A DNA stretch of 28,259 nt from Galbitalea sp036499165. Its GTDB lineage: Bacteria > Actinomycetota > Actinomycetes > Actinomycetales > Microbacteriaceae. A model generated the notes under the pieces. That model did no database searches, was not told the origin of the DNA, and saw nothing but the letters and a program-made list of their open reading frames with translations. Where the stretch lies: NCBI GenBank assembly GCA_036499165.1, contig DASYEE010000172.1, forward strand, positions 1 to 28,259, in the 5' to 3' direction. The translations under genes and the position numbers were made by a program. Below, in pieces: positions 22,732-28,259 of the stretch. The stretch's first letter is position 1, and every line of letters starts with the position of its first letter.

Positions 22732-23033
22732 CCTACTGGGCCCTGAACGCATTCTTCCTGGCCGCCGTCGCCCTGGTCGCGATTATTGCGCTGGTCACTC
22801 GCCGCGGGCCACGCTGGCTGGCTGTCCTCGTGGGCGCTGGCATCCTTCTCATCTTCACCGCGATCTTCGACAACGTGATGATCGGCATCGGGCTGGTCGG
22901 GTACGACCGGCAGTTGATCAGCGGGGTATTCATCGGCAGCGCACCCATCGAGGACTTCGCATACGCGGTCGCGGCCGCGGTGCTGCTGCCGAGCCTCTGG
23001 GCATTGTTGCCCGGGCGGGCGTCTCGTGATTAG
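22728..23033 (+). CDS. crtYf: C50 carotenoid epsilon-cyclase subunit (CrtYf-type)
   Basis: The 101-aa membrane protein has three helices and a PIEDFAYAV motif (73-81), the partner of the preceding subunit's PIEE. Its ATG overlaps the previous stop by 4 nt (ATGA). It forms the split cyclase that makes decaprenoxanthin-type rings. Sarcinaxanthin- or C.p. 450-type rings use related proteins, so the exact ring type (epsilon, gamma or beta) cannot be stated. Confidence 0.88.
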   Translation: MTYWALNAFFLAAVALVAIIALVTRRGPRWLAVLVGAGILLIFTAIFDNVMIGIGLVGYDRQLISGVFIGSAPIEDFAYAVAAAVLLPSLWALLPGRASRD

Positions 23034-23889
23034 GGCGTTGTTCGTGTCGTCCCGGCCGCTCAGCTGGGTCAACACGGCGTTCCCGTTTGCGGCCGCCTAC
23101 CTGCTCACGACCCGCGAGGTCGATCTCACGTTCGTGCTCGGCACCATCTACTTCCTGATTCCGTACAACCTGGCGATGTACGGCATCAACGACGTGTTCG
23201 ATTACGAGTCAGACCTCCGTAACCCGCGCAAGGGCGGGGTCGAGGGCGCGCTGCTCGATCGACGGATGCATCGCCCGACGCTCATCGCCGCGCTCGTGAC
23301 CAACGTTCCGTTCCTTATCTACCTTGTGACCGTCGGCTCGCCGCTGTCGTGGCTGGTGCTCGCGATCAGCGTCTTCGCCGTGATCGCATACTCGGCCCCG
23401 GTGCTGCGATTCAAGGAGCGCCCCTTCGTCGATTCGCTCACGTCCTCGACACATTTCGTCTCGCCGGCCCTCTACGGGCTGGTGCTGGCCGGCGCCCACT
23501 TCACGCCCCAGCTGTGGTTCGTGCTCGCCGCGTTCTTCCTCTGGGGCATCGGATCGCACGCGTTCGGCGCCGTGCAGGATGTGATCGCCGACCGGGAGGC
23601 AGGCATCGCATCGGTCGCGACCGTGATCGGAGCGCGGGCAACGGTACGGGTCTCGGTCGCCGCGTACCTTGCCGCGGGCATCCTGTTGCTGTTCACCAGC
23701 TGGCCGGGCCCCCTCGCCGCGATCCTTGCACTGCCGTATGCGATCAGTTGCGGCGTCTACTGGAACGTCACGGATGCCGCCGCCGAGACCGCGAACCGTG
23801 GCTGGAAGCGTTTCCTCTGGCTGAATTTCGTCACCGGCTTCCTGGTGACGCTGCTGCTGATCTGGTGGGCGATTCGTGTTAGTTCGTGA
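23026..23889 (+). CDS. crtEb: lycopene elongase (UbiA-type prenyltransferase)
   Basis: The 287-aa integral membrane protein has about eight helices and the UbiA aspartate motifs NDVFDYESD (55-63) and QDVIADREAG. It would add C5 units to lycopene to make C45/C50 products such as flavuxanthin. GTG at 23026 overlaps crtYf by 8 nt. It is the last carotenoid gene in the operon and its 3' end overlaps the ATPase gene by 14 nt. Confidence 0.92.
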   Translation: MIRALFVSSRPLSWVNTAFPFAAAYLLTTREVDLTFVLGTIYFLIPYNLAMYGINDVFDYESDLRNPRKGGVEGALLDRRMHRPTLIAALVTNVPFLIYLVTVGSPLSWLVLAISVFAVIAYSAPVLRFKERPFVDSLTSSTHFVSPALYGLVLAGAHFTPQLWFVLAAFFLWGIGSHAFGAVQDVIADREAGIASVATVIGARATVRVSVAAYLAAGILLLFTSWPGPLAAILALPYAISCGVYWNVTDAAAETANRGWKRFLWLNFVTGFLVTLLLIWWAIRVSS

Positions 23890-24583
23890 GGTTCGCGAGA
23901 GCGGAGTGAATCCGATGCCGCGGGGCGAGTGGCCGGCGACCCTCGCCCCAGTGCTTCAGGTGCTGGACGAAGGACTCGCGTTGACGGAGGCGACGATCCT
24001 CGTTGGTGAGAATGGGTCGGGGAAGTCGACGCTGGTCGAAGCCATCGCTCTCGCATTCGGGCTTTCACCGGAGGGCGGTTCCACGTGGTCACGACACTCG
24101 ACCCGTCCGACCGAATCGTCGTTGCACGAACATCTGCTGTTGTCGCGCCCGGCGGGAGCCGTCCGACAGGGCTACTTCCTTCGCGCGGAGACCATGCACG
24201 GCTTCTTCACCTACCTCGAAGAGCACCAGGGCGGCGGCCAGCCGGATCCGCGCTTCCACGAGCTCTCTCACGGAGAATCCTTTCTGGAGCTGGTCTCCAG
24301 CCGATTCAGGATGCGCGGCCTGTACATCCTCGATGAACCGGAGTCCGCGCTCTCGTTCAACGGATGCCTCGCGCTGCTGTCCGTACTCAAGGAGCTGCTG
24401 GCGGCGGGAGGGTCCCAGGTGATTCTCTCGACGCACTCGCCGATCCTTGCGGCGCTGGCCGGCGCGCAGATCTACGAAGTCGGGGAGTGGGGGCTACGAC
24501 CGCGATTCTGGGACGAACTCGAACTCACGCGCAACTGGAGCTCGTTTCTCGAAGCGCCGGAACGCTATCTTCGGCACCTCTGA
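23876..24583 (+). CDS. AAA/ABC-like ATPase (unknown role)
   Basis: The 235-aa soluble protein has a Walker A in ILVGENGSGKSTLVEAIALA (about 41-60). It has an ABC-type signature, ELSHGESFLEL, and a Walker B, LYILDEPESALS. STHSPILAALAGAQIYEV provides the switch histidine. This set is that of small SMC/RecF-like or OLD-like stand-alone ATPases, not of a transporter with a visible permease. GTG at 23876 overlaps crtEb by 14 nt, so it could be co-translated with the carotenoid operon. It converges on the MarR gene with 4 nt between stops. Its job is not known. Confidence 0.85.
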   Translation: MLVREVRESGVNPMPRGEWPATLAPVLQVLDEGLALTEATILVGENGSGKSTLVEAIALAFGLSPEGGSTWSRHSTRPTESSLHEHLLLSRPAGAVRQGYFLRAETMHGFFTYLEEHQGGGQPDPRFHELSHGESFLELVSSRFRMRGLYILDEPESALSFNGCLALLSVLKELLAAGGSQVILSTHSPILAALAGAQIYEVGEWGLRPRFWDELELTRNWSSFLEAPERYLRHL

Positions 24584-24587
24584 ACGG

Positions 24588-25007
24588 CTACTCGCTCCAG
24601 CCGAGGTTGCGGGCCATCCGTTCGAGCGTCGAAATCGTCGTCATGTAGTCGGTCTCGGAGAGGTCGGTCGTCATGACCGTGCGCTGGTCTGAGACGACGG
24701 TGGTCAGGCGTCCGAGGGCACCCCGGCCGCGTTCCGTGAGCTCGTAGCCGGCGGGCGTCGCGTCGACCCATGCGCTCTCGATGAGTTCGCTGAGGTGTTC
24801 GAGCGACGAGTCTTCAGAGTCGGCCGCCAGGAACGGCGCGACCGCGGCATCCAGCTCTTCGACGGTCGATTCTCCTCGCGCGAGCACGTTGAGGAGCTGC
24901 CACTGGCGCCGGGTGACGCCGTGCTCTTCCAGGGTCGTGGCGAACTGCTCGTCGATCAGGCCGTCGACGAGTTTCAACCAGAATCCGATCGGACGTTGAT
25001 CAGCCAT
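24588..25007 (-). CDS. MarR-family regulator
   Basis: The 139-aa protein has the MarR winged-helix arrangement: VTRRQWQLLNVLARGESTVEELDAAVAPFL, then HLSELIESAWVDATPAGYELTERGRGAL. In Corynebacterium the crt operon is controlled by the MarR protein CrtR, so a role on the nearby crt operon is possible, though this gene sits at the far end of it. TAGCCT (25019-25014) lies six bases before the ATG, suggesting a leaderless start inside the stop codon of the upstream PEP-mutase-family gene. It could also be read from that gene's promoter, since the gap is only 9 nt. Confidence 0.87.
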   Translation of the reverse strand: MADQRPIGFWLKLVDGLIDEQFATTLEEHGVTRRQWQLLNVLARGESTVEELDAAVAPFLAADSEDSSLEHLSELIESAWVDATPAGYELTERGRGALGRLTTVVSDQRTVMTTDLSETDYMTTISTLERMARNLGWSE

Positions 25008-25016
25008 GATTTGAGG

Positions 25017-25799
25017 CTAGTACTCGAACCCCAGCTCTTGGGGGTATTCGCCAAGCGCGCTCAATTGGGCGGCGGCGTCGCGCAGGTGCGAAAGCGTGAA
25101 CCCGAGGATCCCCGGGCCGAAGCTCACGCGCGAAACTCCGAGTTCCGCGAGTTGGCGAAGCGGCACGGATGTCGCGCCCGAGATGACGGAGACGCGCCCG
25201 TCGATCGCCGCGACCGCCCGCTCGAGAGCCGCAGCATCCCGCAGCCCGAGCACGAACGCGCAGTCGGCCCCGGCGGCGAGGTAGGCGTTGGCCCTCGCGA
25301 TCGCGTCATCCCAGTCGCCGCCGCGCACGAGGGTATCGACGCGGGCATTGATCACGATAGGCACGCCGGTCGCGTTGCCTGCTGCCCGCGCGGCCGTGAC
25401 TCGCTCGACCGAGGCAGCGAGCGGGCGCATGGCATCCGACGCGAGGCTGTCCTCGATGTTCAGACCGACCGCGCCGGTCGAGATGAGTCGCTCGACGTTG
25501 GCCTGCACGCGATCGGCGTCGTGCGCGTACGCCCGCTCGAAGTCGATCGTGACGGGCAGCTCGGTAGCCCCGACAATCAGGCGGGCCGCATCCAGCGCCT
25601 GGTCGAGTTCGAGGCCCTCGCCGTCCGGCACGCCGCGCGCATACGACACGGAGTGGCTCGCGCTCGCGATTGCCTTCACGCCGGGAGTCGTCGCGACGAT
25701 GCGGGCGGTCACCGCATCCCAGACGTTGGTCAGGATGAGCGGGTCACCCGGAACGTGGAGGGACAGGAGAAGCTCTGCCTTGTCGCGCTGTGTCGTCAT
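25017..25799 (-). CDS. isocitrate lyase/PEP mutase superfamily protein
   Basis: The 260-aa TIM-barrel protein has the blocks LTNVWDAVTARIVA, ASASHSVSYARGVPDGE, LPVTIDFERAYAHD, VGLNIEDSLAS and VINARVDTLVRGG. These match the superfamily of isocitrate lyase, methylisocitrate lyase and PEP mutase. The KKCGH catalytic loop of true isocitrate lyases is absent, so it more likely belongs to the oxaloacetase/carboxy-PEP-mutase-like group of unknown substrate. The ATG at 25799 is preferred to a GTG 63 nt upstream because homologues begin 'kaelLlsLH'. The MarR gene follows on the same strand after 9 nt. Confidence 0.85.
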   Translation of the reverse strand: MTTQRDKAELLLSLHVPGDPLILTNVWDAVTARIVATTPGVKAIASASHSVSYARGVPDGEGLELDQALDAARLIVGATELPVTIDFERAYAHDADRVQANVERLISTGAVGLNIEDSLASDAMRPLAASVERVTAARAAGNATGVPIVINARVDTLVRGGDWDDAIARANAYLAAGADCAFVLGLRDAAALERAVAAIDGRVSVISGATSVPLRQLAELGVSRVSFGPGILGFTLSHLRDAAAQLSALGEYPQELGFEY

Positions 25800-25997
25800 C
25801 ACCCCAGCGTGGCATCGCGGTCCTGCCGCCGCCAGCGACTTTCGGCCATCGGGGCCTGTCACTCCAGCGACGAGCGTCCCCCACGAGGACGGCTCGCGAC
25901 ACGCCGAGTTGTTCGCGGGAAATAGGCGGCGAGTCGCAATCCATCCTCGGTTGCGTGATCCGCTCGCGTCCTCGAGACCTACCCACGTCGTACCGCT

Positions 25998-26034
25998 GGT
26001 CTCGATGACGCCGGCTTCGCGCGGCTACTCGACC
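25998..26034. repeat. dispersed GGTCTCGAT...CTACTCGACC repeat
   Basis: This hairpin-forming element (GGTCTCGAT at its left end, GCGGCTACTCGACC at its right) is closely similar to the one at 18211-18250. It lies in the 260-nt gap between the PEP-mutase-family gene and the UMF1 transporter. The rest of that gap shows no gene. The two copies differ at a few central positions. Confidence 0.75.
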
Positions 26035-26059
26035 GACGATAATTGCGACGGTCGACGAA

Positions 26060-27511
26060 TTACTTCCGCAGCGAAGACCGCACCGGGATCAGCAGGATCA
26101 GCCCGACAAAGAGCACGAGCACGATGCCCAGGATCCCCCAGTACTGCTCGCCAAACGCCGCGATGAAGACACCGAACAGCAGCGGCGCGAGGAAGCTGAC
26201 CGCTCGGCCAGTGAAGTTGTACAAGCCAAAGACTTCACCTTCGTGCCCCGCCGGTGCCAGCCGCGCGAGGAACGTGCGGCTCGCCGACTGTGCCGGCCCG
26301 ACGAACAGGCACAGGATGAGGCCGCCGATCCAGAATGCCGTCTGCCCGCCGTCATGCGCGAAGAAAGTCGCAGTGCCTGCGATGACCAGCCCGATCAGCG
26401 ACACCACGATCACCGGCTTCGCGCCGAAGCGGTCGTCGAAGCGCCCGGAGACCAGCGTGCTGACTCCGGCAACAACGTTGGCGGCGATCGCGAAGATGAT
26501 CACCTGGCCCGTGCTGAAGCCGAAGGTTCCGCTCGCGAGGATCCCGCCGAACGTGAAAACACCTACGAGCCCGTCGCGGAACAGCGCGCTCGCGATAAGG
26601 AAGAGGATGACGTTGCGGCTGACTTTCCACAGGTCACGCACATCCCTGAACAAGTTGAGAAACGACTGTCCGAAGGTCACCCGCGCGCGGTCGGTCAGCC
26701 GTTGCTCGGGCACCGCGACGAGGATCGGGATCGAGAACACGACTGTCCAGACTGCGCAGATGAGCGCGATGATCCTGATGTTCAAGCCATCGGCCTCAGG
26801 AACGTGCAGGAACCCGCCCGCCCCCGGCGTCGATCCCTCGAGCACGATGCCGAAGTAGACGATGAGCAGAAGCACGATTCCGCCGAGGTAGCCACTGGCC
26901 CAACCGAGCGCGCTGACCTTGCCGATGGTCTTCGGTGTCGAGACATCCAGGAGCATGGCGTTGTAGTTGACCGTCGCGATCTCGTAGAAGACGGTGCCGA
27001 TCGCGACGAGCGTGACCCCGAGCGTGAAATAGCTTGGTTGCCCCTGAACGAAGAACATGGATGCCGTGGTCACGACCACGAGTCCCGTGCTGGCCCCGAG
27101 CCAGATCTTGCGATGCCCGGTGGCGTCGGACGCGAAGCCGATGATGGGGCTCAGGATCGCGACCACCGCGCCGGCAATCGCGAGCGCGAACGCGAGCCCC
27201 GACGAAAGGGGTGCTTCGGCCAGAGCCAGCGCGTGGTGGGCCGGACCATGGATGTTCGTCTCGGCCAGGTACGCGGCACGAATAGCTGGCGGCACGAACA
27301 GGCTGCCCGTGATGTAGACCGTGAAGACGAAGGTCGTGATGACGGCGTTGAATGCCGCGGTGCCCCAGTCCCACGTCGCCCAGGCCAGAACCTGGCGCCG
27401 AGGAATGACCTTCCCTTCCTGCAGGTCGATGCTGATCGGGTTGCCGCCGATCCTCGGCAGGATCGAGCGGCGGCGGGCTGGAGCGACGCCGCTGTCGGGA
27501 GTGTCCGTCAT
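26060..27511 (-). CDS. UMF1-family MFS transporter
   Basis: The 483-aa membrane protein resembles UMF1/Atg22-like MFS proteins. It has VLAWATWDWGTAAFNAVITTFVF at the first helix. LSPIIGFASDATGHRKIWL is the loop-2 motif. NYNAMLLDVSTPKTIGKVSALGWASGYLGG and RTFLARLAPAGHEGEVFGLYNFTGRAVSF are the characteristic UMF1 blocks. About 12 helices are predicted. The substrate is unknown; fungal Atg22 exports vacuolar amino acids. ATG 27511 is chosen because TAGTGT (27523-27518) lies six bases before it; GTG at 27517 is two codons upstream. It diverges from dnaK. Confidence 0.9.
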   Translation of the reverse strand: MTDTPDSGVAPARRRSILPRIGGNPISIDLQEGKVIPRRQVLAWATWDWGTAAFNAVITTFVFTVYITGSLFVPPAIRAAYLAETNIHGPAHHALALAEAPLSSGLAFALAIAGAVVAILSPIIGFASDATGHRKIWLGASTGLVVVTTASMFFVQGQPSYFTLGVTLVAIGTVFYEIATVNYNAMLLDVSTPKTIGKVSALGWASGYLGGIVLLLIVYFGIVLEGSTPGAGGFLHVPEADGLNIRIIALICAVWTVVFSIPILVAVPEQRLTDRARVTFGQSFLNLFRDVRDLWKVSRNVILFLIASALFRDGLVGVFTFGGILASGTFGFSTGQVIIFAIAANVVAGVSTLVSGRFDDRFGAKPVIVVSLIGLVIAGTATFFAHDGGQTAFWIGGLILCLFVGPAQSASRTFLARLAPAGHEGEVFGLYNFTGRAVSFLAPLLFGVFIAAFGEQYWGILGIVLVLFVGLILLIPVRSSLRK

Positions 27512-27589
27512 GGCCACACACTAGTGGTCGAAGGCAACAAAACGGGGAACGGGACGGGGAATAGGGGCGCCCAACCAACCGTTTTTTTA

Positions 27590-27673
27590 GTTGAGTCGCT
27601 AACGCTCAAGTTTTGCAGAATCGGCTTGACAAGCTGCCGCATCGCGAGCAAACTTGATATTGCGAGGCTCAAG
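27590..27673 (+). promoter_or_regulatory. dnaK promoter with two HAIR (HspR) inverted repeats
   Basis: TTGAGT-N7-GCTCAAG (27590-27610) and CTTGATA-N7-GCTCAAG (27653-27673) both match the HspR-associated inverted repeat (CTTGAGT-N7-ACTCAAG) with one or a few changes. A TTGACA box (27626-27631) lies between them, with CAAACT at 27649-27654 in the -10 position. A repressor bound to both sites would cover the promoter. HspR repression of dnaK is established in Streptomyces and mycobacteria. Confidence 0.85.
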
Positions 27674-27731
27674 TTCTCGCACAGACCTTCATTACCAAAA
27701 AAGCAAGCAACATAAGAGGAGTACAGGGCAT

Positions 27732-28259
27732 ATGGCTCGAGCAGTAGGCATCGACCTCGGAACCACCAACTCGGTGGTCGCCGTTCTCGAGGGTGGAGAG
27801 CCCACCGTCATCGCAAACGCGGAAGGCTTCCGCACGACCCCATCGGTCGTGGCCTTCACCAAGGATGGCGAGGTGCTCGTCGGCGAGACCGCCAAGCGCC
27901 AGGCCGTCACCAACGTCGACCGAACCATCTCGTCGGTCAAGCGCCACATGGGTACCGACTGGACAGTCGACATCGACGGCAAGAAGTACACGCCGCAGGA
28001 GATCTCGGCACGCATCCTCGCGAAGCTGAAGCGCGACGCCGAGCAGTACCTCGGCGAGCCCGTCACCGACGCGGTCGTCACGGTTCCGGCGTACTTCAAC
28101 GACGCGGAGCGCCAGGCGACGAAGGATGCCGGTGAGATCGCCGGCCTCAACGTGCTGCGCATCATCAACGAGCCGACGGCTGCGGCCCTCGCATATGGCC
28201 TCGACAAGGGTAAGGAAGACGAGCTCATCCTGGTCTTCGACCTCGGCGGCGGAACGTTC
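27732..28259 (+). CDS. dnaK: molecular chaperone DnaK (Hsp70), 5' part
   Basis: The first 176 codons are present; the gene runs past the window edge. Hsp70 binds and releases unfolded proteins with ATP. The N-terminal ATPase domain is clear: AVGIDLGTTNSVVAVLEGG (phosphate 1), VVTVPAYFNDAERQATKDAG, NEPTAAALAYG and VFDLGGGTF (phosphate 2). GAGGAG lies 10 nt before the ATG at 27732. grpE, dnaJ and hspR usually follow in actinobacteria and are expected beyond the window. Confidence 0.98.
   Translation, partial: MARAVGIDLGTTNSVVAVLEGGEPTVIANAEGFRTTPSVVAFTKDGEVLVGETAKRQAVTNVDRTISSVKRHMGTDWTVDIDGKKYTPQEISARILAKLKRDAEQYLGEPVTDAVVTVPAYFNDAERQATKDAGEIAGLNVLRIINEPTAAALAYGLDKGKEDELILVFDLGGGTF

Noticed and set aside
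27524..27600. Rho-independent terminator at the T-run near 27581.
   Set aside because: The preceding sequence does not form a convincing stem, and this is a divergent promoter region where no terminator is needed.
26243..27715. A 490-codon plus-strand frame opposite the UMF1 transporter.
   Set aside because: Asp/Glu/Arg-rich shadow of a membrane-protein gene, and it would run through the dnaK control region.

Overview
The window is GC-rich DNA from a high-GC actinobacterium, most likely family Microbacteriaceae. The indications are the idi/crtE-B-I-Ye-Yf-Eb set for C50 carotenoids, a dnaK controlled by HspR-type (HAIR) inverted repeats, a mycobacterial-type dCTP deaminase, many apparently leaderless genes with a TANNNT box 6-7 nt before the start codon, and a 'GGTCTCGAT...CTACTCGACC' dispersed repeat of the kind seen in Microbacteriaceae. 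Taxonomy is inferred from content, not from a search.

Layout. Positions 1-144 hold two inverted repeats that look like operators. A tRNA-Gly(CCC) on the minus strand follows. From 252 to about 17,500 lies a catabolic island. A minus-strand operon (cyclase-family hydrolase, class III CoA-transferase, fused AccD-AccA carboxyltransferase) diverges from a plus-strand operon (DUF35 zinc-ribbon/OB protein, SCP2-type thiolase, IclR regulator). Next come a minus-strand MHS-type symporter and SDR dehydrogenase, then a GntR/FCD regulator coupled to an MDR dehydrogenase. Divergent from GntR is a plus operon: zinc alcohol dehydrogenase, xylose-isomerase-like TIM barrel and FAH-family hydrolase. The island closes with an LVIVD-repeat propeller protein, an acyl-CoA ligase and a tartrate/D-malate dehydrogenase-like enzyme.

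Positions 17,543-23,889 carry dcd, a repeat cluster, idi, and a translationally overlapping carotenoid operon crtE-crtB-crtI-crtYe-crtYf-crtEb. These genes match the decaprenoxanthin-type pathway: IPP isomerisation, GGPP, phytoene, lycopene, then elongation by a UbiA-type prenyltransferase and cyclisation by a heterodimeric cyclase. An AAA/ABC-like ATPase overlaps the end of this operon, and a convergent MarR regulator follows. After that are a PEP-mutase/isocitrate-lyase superfamily enzyme, a second copy of the dispersed repeat, a UMF1-type MFS transporter, and the first 176 codons of dnaK.

How it may work together. The first island looks like a regulated route for taking up an organic acid or small alicyclic/aromatic substrate, activating it as a CoA ester and cleaving its carbon skeleton. 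The DUF35-thiolase pair, CoA ligase, CoA-transferase and carboxyltransferase point to CoA-ester chemistry. The FAH hydrolase, dehydrogenases and TIM-barrel isomerase suggest a second, separately controlled branch for a keto acid or sugar-like compound. I do not recognise the substrate. The island is the best candidate in the window for an undescribed system.
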